Source: Verrucomicrobiales bacterium
Lineage (GTDB): Bacteria; Verrucomicrobiota; Verrucomicrobiia; Verrucomicrobiales; DEV007
Direction of reading: 5' to 3'
Assembly (NCBI GenBank): GCA_029213065.1
Contig: JARGPH010000002.1
Location: forward strand, 153,305 to 217,304
Length of the DNA: 64,000 bases
Numbering within the stretch: position 1 is the stretch's first letter; every line of letters starts with the position of its first letter. This document shows, one piece after another, positions 9,414 to 19,623 of the stretch. Made by a program: the position numbers and the translations under genes. Below the pieces are notes generated by a model. That model made no database searches. It had not been told where the DNA came from and saw only the letters and a program-made list of their open reading frames with translations.

Positions 9414-12400
9414 CTACAGCGAATCCGCGAATTTCTTCAGTGCTTCGTTGAGGCGGGCGATCTCGATTTCGCAGGTAGCAAGGAGCGGGGCTGCTTCCTC
9501 AAGGTCGCCATTTCGGGCCGCCTGATCGAGGTTGGTGGCCAGTTTCAGGGCGGGCTCTGCCGCGAAATTCCCGACGAGTCCTTTGAGCGAATGGGCGGCG
9601 CGGTGGAGTTCTTCAGCGTTGTCTGCCTTGAGAGCTTCACGTGCTGCGGTCAAGAGTCCGGATGATTCGGTAGAGAAGACGGCGATGAGCTGTTTCATCA
9701 CTCCGGGATCGCCAATCATGGAGTGAAATTCCCCGGCATCGAAAGGGGCTTCTTCCACTTCCTTTGCCTCATCTTCGGGCTCAACTTCGGCGCTGTTGGG
9801 TTCGACCGGGGTGTCATTCGCGTTCCCGGCCTTCGCGGCGAAATGTTCGAGGACTTCGAAAAGCTGTTCGGAGCGGACCGGTTTTGAAACGTAGTTGTCC
9901 ATTCCCGCCTCGATGCATTGTTCGCGATCTCCTTTCATCGCATTTGCTGTCATCGCGATGATGGGAATGCGCGGGGTTCCGCTGACTGATTCGAATTGGC
10001 GGATCGCGGAGGTGGCTTCAAATCCATCCATTTCCGGCATTTGGATATCCATTAAAATGGCATCGAACTTTTCGTTCTTCCAAAGCTCGATTGCTTCGCG
10101 TCCATTGTTTGCGAGCCTGACTTCATGGCCACGCTCTTCTAGCAGTTTGATCGCGACCATTTGATTGACGCGTCCGTCTTCAGCGAGAAGAACGCTCATC
10201 GAGGGGATGTGATCGGGTTTTTTCCGGGAGGTGACGGGATAATCCTGACTTGTTGCGTTGTCGCGAGTCGCGGAACCGAATAAGCGGGTGATGGCATCGA
10301 GGAGATCGGATTGCTTGACCGGTTTGGTGAGAACGCGGCTGATACCGAGGGAGGCCAGTTTCTGAGAGGAAATCTGACACCCGGCTGAGGTCAGAATCAG
10401 AATCGCCGGCGATTTTTCGCCGAACTGCGCCTGAATCCGGCGGGCCACTTCGTAGCCGTCCATTTCGGGCATCATGACATCGAGGAGGATGAGTTCGAAT
10501 CGTTTGTCGGTCTCGATGGTATCCTCGAGGGTCTGGAGGCCTTCGATTCCACTTCGAACGTGGGTTGGGCACATTTCCCAGTTTGCGAGCATCTCGGAGA
10601 GAATGAGACAGTTCGTTTCGTTGTCATCGATGATGAGAACGGGGAGGGAGTTCAGTGTTTCCGGGGCGACATAGGCGTCGTGTGGATCCTCTGAGCCGAG
10701 GTCGAAAAGCGCGGTGAAATGGAAGGTGCTCCCTTTCCCGGGTCTGCTCTCCACCCAGATAGATCCATTCATCAGTTTGATCAACTGTCGGGCAATCGTG
10801 AGTCCCAGCCCGGTTCCTCCGAAGGTCCGGGTCGTGGAGCCTTCCGCCTGGGAGAAAGATTCAAAGATCGCGTCCTGTTTTTCCAGAGGGATCCCTATCC
10901 CGGTGTCTTTGACCAGAAAATGGAGTGAGACCTGGTCACGAGTTTGAGATTCGAGCTGAATATCGACGACGACTTCCCCCTCGGAGGTGAATTTGAGGGC
11001 GTTGCCGATCAAATTGACGAAAATCTGGCGCAGTCTCCCGAGGTCACCGATGAGGCAATCGGGAACGTTTGACTGCACTTGATAGGCCAGTTCAAGGCCC
11101 TTTTCGGTGGCTCGTAATGCCAGGGTTTGGAGGGTATCTCCGATGGAATCGCGGAGGTGGAACTCGTGGGGATCGAGATCGAGTTTCCCGGCCTCAATCT
11201 TGGAGAAGTCGAGTATGTCGTTGATCACGACGAGGAGGGATTCGGCGGATTGACTTACGAGATTCAGATTCTCCCGCTGTTGCTTGGTTAGATCGGTTCC
11301 CAAAGTCAGCTCTGTCATTCCGATAATGCCATTCATCGGTGTCCGGATCTCATGGCTCATGTTGGCGAGAAATTCGCTTTTTGCGACACTTACGGATTCG
11401 GCCTTTTCCTTGGCGGTTTTCAATTCCTCCGCAGAGCGCTGCCTCGCGCGGACGTGGCCGAGCTGATTGCCGACGCTTCCGACAAGTTGGAGCAGTCTTT
11501 TATCCGGTTGAAGGGTTTCGGAGGTGAAAAACTCCAGGACAGCGATGATCTGGTTGTTCATCTTCACGGGAAAGCCGAAGGCACTTTTCAGTCCGATTTC
11601 GGAGCAGAGTTTGGCTCTCGGGAAATTCGGGTCGTTTCGCACATCGACAATCCATTGAGGCTTTCCGCTCTCCCAGATCCGACCGGGGAGGCCGGATCCT
11701 TTTTTGAGCTCCGTTTTCTCCGAGATCAGTCGGAATTTGTTGTGCTCGACGGCTCGATCAAGATGCCAGATCCGCGTTGGAGCCAGGGTGTTCTCTTTAT
11801 CAGCAGGCAGGTAGACATGTCCCACCGGCCATCCTGTACTCTCGCAGATCTCGTCGATCGACAGCTGAAGGGCCTCTTCAAAGTGTTTTGTTTCAGAAGC
11901 GAAGGCGAGGGTCCGGTGGAGGAGACGGGCATCGGCGACTTGCCGGGCAAGCGAACCTTCCGCGCCGGAGATGGCCGCCCGCATCTTGTTAAAGGCGACG
12001 GTTAAGTCTCCCAGCTCGCCGTTACTGGTAACGGGAATGTCTTCGTTCAAGCTGCCTTCTGCGATCTGCTGTGTCGCGAGGGAGAGCGATTTGATTGGCG
12101 CGAGGATCCGGTCGGCTCCACGCTGGGAAATGATCCAGGCCGCTCCTGCCATTCCCAGAAAGAACAGGGCCGAGGCTCCGATTGCGATGTTGCTGAGCCA
12201 CTCGAGCCGGTTCGCTTTCCGGGTCACTCTCAGACTGCAGTCCCTCGATAGCTCCGACAACAGCGCGGTCGATTTACGTGAGGTTGGCACTGCTTCGGTC
12301 CTCAGGAAATGGCGTGCAATATTCCAGTCGTCTGCATTTCGAAGCTTGATCACCTCGCGCGAAAGATTCCGGCAGTGGGGAAACTGCCTTGTAATTCGCT

Positions 12401-13151
12401 TTTGAAATTCCCGCTGTTGAGGTGATAAGCTTCCCGCAATTTCCCCCAATGCTGCTATTTGCTTTGATGCCAACTCAAATCTCAATTCAAAGCTCCTCTG
12501 ATCGACTCCGGAGCCCGAAGTCACGTAACTGCTGAGTGCTGCGACGCTTCTGGAAAATGCGCCCCGGAAGTCCGCCATGATCGCCAGATTTTCACGGGAG
12601 CTACTTTCGGACCCGGTGGCCGATTCCAGCTCAATTATCGCTGTGATTTCGTCGTAGATCATTCCCATGATGGGTTGTAATCTGGTCTCAAAAAGGTGGC
12701 GGGCCGGTTCGTTGCCCGGTGTTTGCGCTACTTCCTCGACCCACCACTGAACTTCCTTCAACTCGCTGAGGAGTTGTCGTGATTGCCTGATCGTATCCTG
12801 TTCGGCAGTGGTCGAGGTTTTCGAGCTTAACTCGACCAGCTGTTCGATGGCGGGGTCGATTTTGCTCTCCCAGATGTCGCGGCGCTCCGAACGGAATGCT
12901 TCGTCGTCAATGAGAACCCAGCCACGGAGGTTTGCCAGTGTGCTGTGCACGCCCTCCACGACCACCCTCGACGCCTGTGCCATCGGAGCGTCCACTTCTG
13001 CGAGTTGCGCGGTGCGGCTTCGCATGTAGAAGGAAAAAATCAGAACCACGAGGAGTAAAAGCAGGCCAATCGCGGCGACTGCCATGTGGGACTGAAGGAG
13101 GCGGATCCGCAATCCAACGCCGCGCTCCTGAGCCTGTTCGGCCTCACTCAT
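9414..13151 (-). CDS. Hybrid sensor histidine kinase (HAMP-GAF-HisKA-HATPase-REC-REC-HPt)
   Basis: 1245-residue phosphorelay kinase. TM helix at about 22-44, a periplasmic helical sensor of roughly 280 residues, second TM near 320-340, HAMP ([21 protein letters not shown]), GAF at about 420-570, and HisKA with [10 protein letters not shown] (phospho-accepting His 600). HATPase_c has the N box and the [13 protein letters not shown] box. The two receiver domains have Asp 891 ([11 protein letters not shown]) and Asp 1035 ([11 protein letters not shown]). The C-terminal HPt has AAHSLKG (His 1187). All phosphotransfer residues are present. The final response regulator is not in this window. Its start overlaps by 8 bases the stop of the repeat protein encoded upstream, so the two are probably co-translated and functionally linked. 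Confidence 0.95.
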   Translation of the reverse strand: MSEAEQAQERGVGLRIRLLQSHMAVAAIGLLLLLVVLIFSFYMRSRTAQLAEVDAPMAQASRVVVEGVHSTLANLRGWVLIDDEAFRSERRDIWESKIDPAIEQLVELSSKTSTTAEQDTIRQSRQLLSELKEVQWWVEEVAQTPGNEPARHLFETRLQPIMGMIYDEITAIIELESATGSESSSRENLAIMADFRGAFSRSVAALSSYVTSGSGVDQRSFELRFELASKQIAALGEIAGSLSPQQREFQKRITRQFPHCRNLSREVIKLRNADDWNIARHFLRTEAVPTSRKSTALLSELSRDCSLRVTRKANRLEWLSNIAIGASALFFLGMAGAAWIISQRGADRILAPIKSLSLATQQIAEGSLNEDIPVTSNGELGDLTVAFNKMRAAISGAEGSLARQVADARLLHRTLAFASETKHFEEALQLSIDEICESTGWPVGHVYLPADKENTLAPTRIWHLDRAVEHNKFRLISEKTELKKGSGLPGRIWESGKPQWIVDVRNDPNFPRAKLCSEIGLKSAFGFPVKMNNQIIAVLEFFTSETLQPDKRLLQLVGSVGNQLGHVRARQRSAEELKTAKEKAESVSVAKSEFLANMSHEIRTPMNGIIGMTELTLGTDLTKQQRENLNLVSQSAESLLVVINDILDFSKIEAGKLDLDPHEFHLRDSIGDTLQTLALRATEKGLELAYQVQSNVPDCLIGDLGRLRQIFVNLIGNALKFTSEGEVVVDIQLESQTRDQVSLHFLVKDTGIGIPLEKQDAIFESFSQAEGSTTRTFGGTGLGLTIARQLIKLMNGSIWVESRPGKGSTFHFTALFDLGSEDPHDAYVAPETLNSLPVLIIDDNETNCLILSEMLANWEMCPTHVRSGIEGLQTLEDTIETDKRFELILLDVMMPEMDGYEVARRIQAQFGEKSPAILILTSAGCQISSQKLASLGISRVLTKPVKQSDLLDAITRLFGSATRDNATSQDYPVTSRKKPDHIPSMSVLLAEDGRVNQMVAIKLLEERGHEVRLANNGREAIELWKNEKFDAILMDIQMPEMDGFEATSAIRQFESVSGTPRIPIIAMTANAMKGDREQCIEAGMDNYVSKPVRSEQLFEVLEHFAAKAGNANDTPVEPNSAEVEPEDEAKEVEEAPFDAGEFHSMIGDPGVMKQLIAVFSTESSGLLTAAREALKADNAEELHRAAHSLKGLVGNFAAEPALKLATNLDQAARNGDLEEAAPLLATCEIEIARLNEALKKFADSL

Positions 13152-14091
13152 TTTTCAGCCAGTGAGGATTCTTATCGACACGGGACCGGAGCATTTCCAT
13201 TTGTGAACCAAGGATGCCGATCCGCTGGAAGACTTCGGCGGGAAGCTTGCGCCCGGGATGATAGGCTTTCCTCGGGGGCTTCGCGTCTTTGCGCAGGGAA
13301 TGCAAGTAGGCAAGTTCAGCGACCATCAAGGTCGCCATTTCGTAGACGTCGTTCGGTTCCGCGTTCTCGAGCTGTTCCTCATCCACTTCGAAACTCAGCA
13401 TGGCAACACCGGAGAGTTCCCCGATGGCCCGGATGCTTTCAAAGCTGGCGACCAATCCACGATAGACGTCGGCGGGACGCTTCTGCCGAACGAAAGCGGG
13501 TGGAGGAGGGGGCGTGCTGAGAACACCTCCCGGTTCATCCAGTAATCGTGCCGCGTAGGCGATTGCTACCGAGACTTCGAGGAAAACGTCGCCGGGTGCA
13601 AAGCGCTTATCGAGCAACTGGTTGAGCGCGCGGTTCGCTGACATGATGGCATTGAAAACGCGGGAGGGATCAATATTTTCCTCCAAAGGAGGCCGCTTTG
13701 ATTTCTCCGGGATCTTCAACGCCTTCTTTACGGCTGCCAGTCTCGTCAGTGATCTTTCCACCACGGTGAGGACATCTCCCGGTTTGAGTTCCCCCTGAAG
13801 CACGGGTGGTTCCTCAACTTGTTCTCCTGTGATCTCCAGCCCCAGACGATTGGCTTTTCGGAAAAGCGATACCGATGCAAAATAGACTTCGCGGGGTGCC
13901 GCATTTTTCACCTGAATGATGGGAGGCTCCACAACGGGCTTTCCCATTTCCAATCGAATCAGATCCACTTCGCTCTCCAGAACGGCGACGCTCTGATAGA
14001 CCACTGCCGGGGTTACTTCCGGGTTCTCTTGAGCGACACCCATCAGAGGGATGCAAATCACAGGGAACACACGACTAACCGACCTCCACAT
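13144..14091 (-). CDS. Secreted protein with eight P-x-x-V-(Y/F) helical repeats, function unknown
   Basis: About 315 residues from the ATG at 14091, which begins a clean signal peptide ([20 protein letters not shown]); the longer reading starts at a TTG and is unlikely. The mature part is built of eight repeats each opening Pro-x-x-Val-(Tyr/Phe/Leu) and running about 17 residues as a predicted helix: [64 protein letters not shown]. Spacing is 38-40 residues, with one short step of 24. No known family recognised. The stop overlaps the start of the hybrid kinase, suggesting a periplasmic signal-binding partner for it; that is inference. Confidence 0.75.
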   Translation of the reverse strand: MWRSVSRVFPVICIPLMGVAQENPEVTPAVVYQSVAVLESEVDLIRLEMGKPVVEPPIIQVKNAAPREVYFASVSLFRKANRLGLEITGEQVEEPPVLQGELKPGDVLTVVERSLTRLAAVKKALKIPEKSKRPPLEENIDPSRVFNAIMSANRALNQLLDKRFAPGDVFLEVSVAIAYAARLLDEPGGVLSTPPPPPAFVRQKRPADVYRGLVASFESIRAIGELSGVAMLSFEVDEEQLENAEPNDVYEMATLMVAELAYLHSLRKDAKPPRKAYHPGRKLPAEVFQRIGILGSQMEMLRSRVDKNPHWLKNE

Positions 14092-14274
14092 CGACCCGAG
14101 TATCACAATAATTGAATGAGATGGCAATCCTGATCTGATGCCATTGTTCCGCGGGAGCTATAACTGTGCACATAGATGAATGCCGGAAGGGGAGGCGGCG
14201 TCGCAGTTTCTCAGCATCTAATTGATCGCCGAACCGGCTCCTGATAAGGTGGCTCGCAGAAAAGGGATGATGTT

Positions 14275-14934
14275 ATGATCAAATTTTGGCCCACCGGGGT
14301 GGTGATTCTATTTATGGTATGCTCTTCACACGCAGGGGATGTTTCCGCCACAATACTGACTCTTGGTGATTCGATCACCGAAGGCGGCGGGAGCTTCGTG
14401 TCTTACCGTGAGGTTCTGGTCTCCGAATTAAAAAAGAGAGGTGCAAAATTCCAGTTTGTGGGGCCGAAAACAGACGAAGTGTCTCCTCATGCAGGCTATA
14501 GCGGAAGGAACACGGCTTTCCTCCTCAGTATTTCGAAGGAGCTCTTCAGTGCCTATCCTGCTGATATTCTGATGCTTCATTCGGGGCACAACAGTTTCAG
14601 TAAAGACAAGCCGGTTCCCGGGATTGTTCGCGACACTGAAGCGATCATCGAGAATGCGAGGGCAGCCAACCCCGGCGTGACAATTCTCCTGGCGCAGGTG
14701 ATCCCTGCCGGAAAGCTGCCGAAGTATTCCTATATCCCCGAATTGAACGAGGAACTGGCCGCCCTCGCTGCCCGCCTTTCCAAACGCAGCTACGATATCG
14801 TCCTGGTGGATCAGGCCGGTGGATTTGATTGGGAAAGCGATACTGTCAGCGACAGGGTTCACCCCAATGCGGCGGGTGCGAAGAAGATGGCCGACAAATG
14901 GATGGCGGCTCTGTTGGCGTTGGAAAAGCGATAA
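14275..14934 (+). CDS. Secreted SGNH/GDSL hydrolase
   Basis: 219 residues with a signal peptide (residues 1-20). Block I is LTLGDSITEGGG with the nucleophile Ser. The block III-like segment is HSGHNSF, and block V DRVHPNAAG carries the catalytic Asp and His. Family members are esterases or acetylxylan/rhamnogalacturonan acetylesterases; an exported enzyme in this gene context most likely de-esterifies polysaccharides. Stands alone; it converges with the alcohol dehydrogenase gene 34 bases downstream. Confidence 0.85.
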   Translation: MIKFWPTGVVILFMVCSSHAGDVSATILTLGDSITEGGGSFVSYREVLVSELKKRGAKFQFVGPKTDEVSPHAGYSGRNTAFLLSISKELFSAYPADILMLHSGHNSFSKDKPVPGIVRDTEAIIENARAANPGVTILLAQVIPAGKLPKYSYIPELNEELAALAARLSKRSYDIVLVDQAGGFDWESDTVSDRVHPNAAGAKKMADKWMAALLALEKR

Positions 14935-14967
14935 GGGGGCGCGTGGTGTTTGCGATCCCTCATTCCG

Positions 14968-15987
14968 CTAATCGTTCGAAAGCACGATTCGATAGCGCGC
15001 ATCGCCGGACTTGAGACGGTCGAATGCTTCGTTGATTTGGCTCATGGGAAACATCTCGACCTCGGGCTGAATCTGGTGGCGATTCGCAAATTCCAGCATC
15101 GTCTCGATCGTGGAGGGACTTCCAACGGGGGAGCCGGAGATTGAGCGTTGGCCTGTAATCAGAGACATCGCGCCGACATCGAGTGGTTCGAGAGCCGCTC
15201 CGACAAAGTGAAGGCGTCCTTTCGGTTTCAGGGTATTGACGAAGCGGTGCCACTGGAGTTTCACGTTGACGGTTGAGATGATGAAATCAAAGTGGTTCGC
15301 GGCAGCCTTGATCTCGGCTTCATCCCGGGAGTTCAGCGTCTTGTGAGCGCCCATGCTCAGCGCTTCTTCACGCTTTGATTCGCTTGAAGTGAAAGCGGTG
15401 ACTTCGCATCCCCAGTGGCTGAGAAATTTCAGAGCCATGTGCCCGAGCCCTCCGATCCCGATTACGGCCACCTTATCTGTCGACTTCACCTCGAACTGGA
15501 CGAGCGGGTTGAAAACGGTAATGCCTCCGCAAAGGAGCGGCCCCGCAGACTTGAGGTCAATGCCCTCCGGTATCACAACGACGCTCGCGGCATCAGCGCG
15601 GACCTTGTCGGCGAAACCGCCGTGTCGTTGCACGATGGTGCCTTGCGCCTCGGAGCAGAGATTTTCGTCGCCGGTATGGCAGGATTCACAGTGACCGCAG
15701 TAACTCGAATGCCAGCCGAGTCCAACCGTGGTGTCGGCTGCAAGGTGATCTACATTCGACCCGACGCCGGCAACTTTTCCAATGACTTCGTGGCCTCCGA
15801 CGAGCGGATACTCTGAGAGTCCCCACTCATTGTCGATCATGCTGAGGTCGCTGTGGCAGATCCCGCAGTAATGAACGTCGATTTCGACTTCGTTCGGTTT
15901 GAGTTCGCCGACTTCGTAGGTAAAAGGTTCGAGAGAGCCGCCCGCTTCATTGGCGGCGTGGGCGTTGATGGTTGTGGTGTTGCTCAT
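14968..15987 (-). CDS. NAD(P)-dependent zinc alcohol dehydrogenase (YahK/CAD type)
   Basis: 339 residues from the ATG at 15987 ([17 protein letters not shown]); the open frame runs upstream to 16224 but that extension is basic, unlike the family, and crosses a dispersed repeat. Medium-chain dehydrogenase with catalytic zinc motif CGICHSD and [10 protein letters not shown]. The structural-zinc cysteines are in [16 protein letters not shown]. The cofactor-binding [12 protein letters not shown] is present. Family members reduce aliphatic and aromatic aldehydes with NADPH in the cytoplasm. No operon partner. Confidence 0.92.
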   Translation of the reverse strand: MSNTTTINAHAANEAGGSLEPFTYEVGELKPNEVEIDVHYCGICHSDLSMIDNEWGLSEYPLVGGHEVIGKVAGVGSNVDHLAADTTVGLGWHSSYCGHCESCHTGDENLCSEAQGTIVQRHGGFADKVRADAASVVVIPEGIDLKSAGPLLCGGITVFNPLVQFEVKSTDKVAVIGIGGLGHMALKFLSHWGCEVTAFTSSESKREEALSMGAHKTLNSRDEAEIKAAANHFDFIISTVNVKLQWHRFVNTLKPKGRLHFVGAALEPLDVGAMSLITGQRSISGSPVGSPSTIETMLEFANRHQIQPEVEMFPMSQINEAFDRLKSGDARYRIVLSND

Positions 15988-16203
15988 GGGGTGTGTTGGT
16001 CTCTCAGAGATACGAATTGACGAGCGGATCAGGATGCGTTTTCGCTCATCCGGTTTTCTTCTTTCAAGAACCGATCTGTTTTGGGGAGTGATTGGTGCGC
16101 TTCTAACTCTCCTTCCCTGAGATTTTTCAGTACAACGAAGACCGGGGTGTTTATGAAGAAATTTGGATCCCGAGTAGGAGGTGAAAGGGTTTAGTCTGAG
16201 ACT

Positions 16204-16235
16204 CAACAGGGTAAGGTCAGTCACTCAACCCTGTT
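16204..16235 (-). repeat. Dispersed AACAGGGT-type element, copy 2
   Basis: Begins CAACAGGGTAAGGTCA and ends ACTCAACCCTGTT, giving terminal inverted arms AACAGGGT/ACCCTGTT. Its first half is nearly identical to the copy at 35749 and similar to that at 6766. It lies between the alcohol dehydrogenase and the doc gene. Strand is arbitrary because the ends are inverted repeats. Confidence 0.5.
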
Positions 16236-16268
16236 TGATTTCTGCCGCAGTTCTAAGAAGCTCCCTGA

Positions 16269-16664
16269 TCAAGCCGCCGTCTGAGTCACGGAACGAAGCC
16301 ATTCTGCGAAGCTTTCCTCGGTGCGGTCGCCGGAGGCGAGAGCGAGGTATTCCGGATATTTCTCGATTTCGCTCGCCGTAACGACAATGCCATTTACGGC
16401 GAGAAACAATTCACAAATAACCGCTGCGGTTCGCTTGTTGCCGTCGAGAAAAGGGTGATTTTTAGCCAGCCCGAATCCATAAGCTGCCGCGAGGGCGCAG
16501 AGGTCAGGAGGCGGATCGCCGTAGCTGAAAAGTTGCAGTGGTTTCGACAATGCTGAGAGGAGCATGCCCTCGTCACGTATTCCTTCCTGACCTCCGTGCT
16601 CGGCGAGCTGACGCTGATGAATAAGCTGAGTTACTTCCTCCTCGATCCATTCAGGTTCGATCAT
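16269..16664 (-). CDS. doc: Doc/Fic-type toxin (death-on-curing family)
   Basis: 131 residues, the usual size for Doc proteins. The Fic/Doc core HPFLDGNKRT is at residues 70-79 with the catalytic His. Doc kinases inactivate EF-Tu by phosphorylation; the same fold AMPylates in Fic proteins, so the exact reaction is inferred. The start codon overlaps the antitoxin stop (ATGA, 16661-16664), the classical antitoxin-first toxin-antitoxin layout. The antitoxin is an AbrB/MazE-type protein instead of Phd. Confidence 0.88.
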   Translation of the reverse strand: MIEPEWIEEEVTQLIHQRQLAEHGGQEGIRDEGMLLSALSKPLQLFSYGDPPPDLCALAAAYGFGLAKNHPFLDGNKRTAAVICELFLAVNGIVVTASEIEKYPEYLALASGDRTEESFAEWLRSVTQTAA

Positions 16665-16885
16665 TTCGCAAGCTTTCTGAGAAGATTGCGGTTATCACGC
16701 ATAATCTTTTCGGCCATCTCCAATTGACGATCCTTTTTCTCGTCGTAGCCGGAAATTTCGAGCCCTCTTGGAGTCTCGGTCACCGTAACCGTATCTCCTT
16801 TCTCAACGCGCAGTTTCTCCAACAGTTCTTTCGGTAAAATCAGTCCGGTGGAATTGCCGATCGAGGTGAGCTTGAGCGTTTTCAT
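16661..16885 (-). CDS. AbrB/MazE-type antitoxin
   Basis: 74 residues. The N-terminal half is a swapped-hairpin DNA-binding domain: LTSIGNSTGLILPKELLEKL then GDTVTVTETPRGLEISG. The C-terminal tail (EMAEKIMRDNRNLLRKL) is helical and would bind and neutralise Doc. First gene of the pair. It probably autorepresses the promoter immediately upstream, which contains two GTTATAAC-like half sites. Confidence 0.88.
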   Translation of the reverse strand: MKTLKLTSIGNSTGLILPKELLEKLRVEKGDTVTVTETPRGLEISGYDEKKDRQLEMAEKIMRDNRNLLRKLAK

Positions 16886-16891
16886 GAGGCT

Positions 16892-16920
16892 AGTATAACT
16901 TTGGTTATAACGTCTTGCAA
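16892..16920 (-). promoter_or_regulatory. Promoter/operator of the abrB-doc toxin-antitoxin operon
   Basis: Read on the minus strand: TTGCAA (16915-16920), a 17-base spacer, TATACT (16892-16897), then six bases to the antitoxin ATG. This is a near-consensus sigma-70 promoter and implies a leaderless or almost leaderless mRNA. Within it GTTATAAC (palindromic) and GTTATAC lie about one helical turn apart and overlap the -10, a fitting operator for an AbrB-type autorepressor. Confidence 0.65.
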
Positions 16921-16931
16921 TGGGATTTCGC

Positions 16932-18080
16932 TCAGTCTCTTTCCTCCTTGTGATGCACGTTCCCGGAGTTCCAGATCTGCATCATTTCCTCTGCACTGGG
17001 AATCTCGAGAGGCCGGACAAGGCGAAAGCCGAGCCATTGAGCGTCGGTGAGATACCAGAGGCTTTTCGGCAATTGGGCATCCTGAACCATCCAATCGAGC
17101 GAGGAATAGACCCGGGATGCCGACCGACATAGCTCAGGGTAATCATACCAGCTGCCTCCCCGCGCAGAACGCATAAAGCGGGTCGTCGCCGGAATATAGG
17201 GATCGATGAAAACGGTTTTACCGGGCTCCCCGGGGAATTGCTTTCGCAGCGCCGCGAGGCGGTCCGGCACGTAGCGATCAAGGCACCATTCCATGACATT
17301 GCCGTGCATGTCGTAGAGTCCCCACGGGTTGGGTTCCCCGATTCCGATTTTCTCGTAGCCGACCCTGATTTGGTGCGGATCGATCACTTCATACTTCATC
17401 AGTTTCTCAGGATCGTTTCCAAACCAATACGGGGTCGTTGTTCCGGCGCGGCAGGCGTATTCCCATTCGGCTTCGGTGGGGAGGCGGTAAAAGTGTCCCG
17501 TCTGAGCTGAGAGCCACTGACAGAATTTGCTGGCGGCATGGTGAGTCATGCAAACCGCTGGAAATCCATCCGTTCCCATTCCAAACGACATCTCGGTGTA
17601 GGGCGTTGTCGGAGAAGAGATGAGACCGGCGAATGCCTTAGCTGATTGAGGTTGAAGACGAGTGCCGTCCTTTCGTCGGGCTACTGAGGTGATCATGAAG
17701 GGTTCAAATTCATCCCAGGTCACCTCGAATTTCCCGATCCAGAAGGGGCTCAGCTTCGCACGATATTGAGGGCCTTCGTCTGCATTGCGTCCGGTTTCGC
17801 TTTCCGGCGATCCCATGAGCACCTCGCCGCGCGGAATCGCGACCATCGAGTAAGGGGCACCGGTTTGAGGAATCTTCGCTTCGTAGTCGGACATTTCAGC
17901 TTCCACGACTTGCGTGGCTAGAATATGACGCCGGATTTGTTCGACAATTTCGGCTTCTGACTCGGGGAAATGGTCGTGATCGAGCGGGACGGGCGCTGAA
18001 TGGACTTCCTCAGCCTGAATAGACAGGAGCGCTTGCGAAAGCAAAAGAACGGCTGCGAGGCTTTGAGAAAGTCGATTCAT
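16932..18080 (-). CDS. Secreted FGE/SUMF1-fold protein, probably not a canonical FGE
   Basis: 382 residues from the ATG at 18080, which gives a signal peptide (MNRLSQSLAAVLLLSQALLS). The open frame upstream to 18167 is excluded because it runs through the amtB terminator. Formylglycine-generating-enzyme domain signatures: MVAIPRGEVLMGS, FWIGKFEVTWDEF, RLPTEAEWEYACRAGTTTPYWFG, GLYDMHGNVMEWCLDRY, RSARGGSWYDYPELCRSASR, WLGFRLVRP. In aerobic FGEs two Cys five residues apart activate oxygen. Here the second aligns with Cys 318 but the first position is Asp 313 by my hand alignment. So the fold is clear, but sulfatase activation is doubtful. Confidence 0.85.
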   Translation of the reverse strand: MNRLSQSLAAVLLLSQALLSIQAEEVHSAPVPLDHDHFPESEAEIVEQIRRHILATQVVEAEMSDYEAKIPQTGAPYSMVAIPRGEVLMGSPESETGRNADEGPQYRAKLSPFWIGKFEVTWDEFEPFMITSVARRKDGTRLQPQSAKAFAGLISSPTTPYTEMSFGMGTDGFPAVCMTHHAASKFCQWLSAQTGHFYRLPTEAEWEYACRAGTTTPYWFGNDPEKLMKYEVIDPHQIRVGYEKIGIGEPNPWGLYDMHGNVMEWCLDRYVPDRLAALRKQFPGEPGKTVFIDPYIPATTRFMRSARGGSWYDYPELCRSASRVYSSLDWMVQDAQLPKSLWYLTDAQWLGFRLVRPLEIPSAEEMMQIWNSGNVHHKEERD

Positions 18081-18140
18081 TCGAGCAATCGTAGGAGAGA
18101 CGAGTCCCGAAACGCAATCCGCGATGACGTCTTTGGCCAC

Positions 18141-18174
18141 AAAAAGGCCCCGATCAGCGTGGGCCAATCGGGGC
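18141..18174 (-). terminator. Rho-independent terminator of amtB
   Basis: Inverted arms GCCCCGAT (18147-18154) and ATCGGGGC (18167-18174) with a 12-base loop. On the minus strand the hairpin is followed by CTTTTTG. It sits 31 bases after the amtB stop and supports the downstream FGE-like gene starting at 18080. Confidence 0.85.
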
Positions 18175-18204
18175 GTTTGGATAAGGCGTTTTCAGGAACG
18201 AACC

Positions 18205-19503
18205 CTACAGATTGTAGTCTTTCTCTCCATGCTCGGCGAGGTCGAGGCCTTCCTCTTCGGTTTCGGGACTGACGCGGAGTCCCACCGTCGCTTTACAGAT
18301 CTTAACGATGATAATCGTCGCAACGGCAGACCAAACGAGAGTGAAACCGACGCCGAGAATTTGGATTCCGAACTGCTGAATCGCGCTTTTGCCTTCGCTG
18401 ACACCGCTACCGCCGAGAGCTTCGCTGGCGAGGAAGGAAACGAGGAGTGTTCCCATGATTCCGCCGATTCCGTGAACGGCGAAGACGTCGAGGCTGTCGT
18501 CGATGCCCATTTTGCTCTTCACGAGGTCACAGGCGAAGTAGCAGACAACGCCGGCGAGGAGACCGATGATGATCGCTCCCATGGGACCTACGTTGCCTGA
18601 GGCGGGGGTGATAGAGGCAAGCCCTGCCACCATACCGGTGACGATACCAACGAGTCCCGGCTTACCGGTTCGCACTTTCTCCACGATCATCCAAGTGAGC
18701 GAGGCGGTGGCCGCGGAAATGTGGGTCACGAGCATCGTCATGCCGGCGGAGCCACCTGCGGAGAGCTGACTGCCGGCGTTGAAACCGAACCAGCCAAACC
18801 AGAGCAATGAAGCCCCGATCATAACCAGGCTCGGACTGTGTGGAGGTGTCAGTGTTTTCGGAAAGCCGCGGCGGGGACCGACCATTTTGGCCAAAATCAG
18901 CGCGGAAATCGCTGCGGTCGCGTGGACAACGATACCTCCCGCAAGATCGATCGTGCCATTGTTGAGCATCCAGCCGGCATCTGACCAGACCCAGTGAACC
19001 GCGGGGGCGTAGACGAGAATGAGCCAGAGGGCTGAGAAAAGCATCACGGCGGAGAATTTCATCCGCTCAACGAACGCACCGATGATCAGAGCCGGCGTGA
19101 TGATCGCAAAAGTCATCTGGAACATGATGAAAACGGTCTCGGGGATGGTTCCCACGGTGCTGTCAGCGGTGACGCCCCTGAGAAAGGCTGCGCTGAAGTC
19201 GCCGACAAAGCCGTTGGAGCCTTTGAATGCGAAACTGTAGAGAAAGGCGACCCACATCACCGAGGCGAGACAGGCAATCGCGAAACAGTGCATCAGGACC
19301 GAGAGGATGTTCTTCGAGCGAACCAACCCGGCGTAGAAGAGGGCGAGACCCGGAAGGGTCATGATGAGAACGAGGCAGGTTGCGGTCAGCATCCAGGCGG
19401 TATCTCCGGAGTCCGCGGCACTCTCCTGAGCGAAAAGAGGGGCGGTAAAGAAAAGCCCAAGCGCAATGATGAACCGCTTTTTGAGTTGAATCGTAGGAAT
19501 CAT
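18205..19503 (-). CDS. amtB: Ammonium transporter (AmtB)
   Basis: 432-residue Amt/Rh channel with a cleavable N-terminal signal (FIIALGLFFTAPLFAQES), as in many AmtB proteins, then eleven predicted membrane helices. The pore twin histidines are His 194 (GGIVVHATAAIS) and His 344 (DVFAVHGIGGIMG). The family signature AGGIVVH and the extracellular ammonium-binding aromatic region (AVHWVWSDAGW) are present. It moves ammonium into the cytoplasm. No glnK/PII gene is adjacent, so regulation by PII would be from elsewhere. Transcribed alone, with its own terminator. Confidence 0.97.
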   Translation of the reverse strand: MIPTIQLKKRFIIALGLFFTAPLFAQESAADSGDTAWMLTATCLVLIMTLPGLALFYAGLVRSKNILSVLMHCFAIACLASVMWVAFLYSFAFKGSNGFVGDFSAAFLRGVTADSTVGTIPETVFIMFQMTFAIITPALIIGAFVERMKFSAVMLFSALWLILVYAPAVHWVWSDAGWMLNNGTIDLAGGIVVHATAAISALILAKMVGPRRGFPKTLTPPHSPSLVMIGASLLWFGWFGFNAGSQLSAGGSAGMTMLVTHISAATASLTWMIVEKVRTGKPGLVGIVTGMVAGLASITPASGNVGPMGAIIIGLLAGVVCYFACDLVKSKMGIDDSLDVFAVHGIGGIMGTLLVSFLASEALGGSGVSEGKSAIQQFGIQILGVGFTLVWSAVATIIIVKICKATVGLRVSPETEEEGLDLAEHGEKDYNL

Positions 19504-19623
19504 AAGTAGGTGATAATAGGGGGACTGCGCGGAAATTGGGGGGCGCAGTCCGTGTCTCTATCACTATTGACGATGTTGCGTCAACGCAGAACGGGAAGGA
19601 TTCCTCTTCCCGGAGGCCTGAAA

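Noticed and set aside
15988-16224. 79-residue N-terminal extension of the alcohol dehydrogenase
   Set aside because: Basic sequence unlike the family, and it crosses a dispersed repeat; the family start is at 15987.
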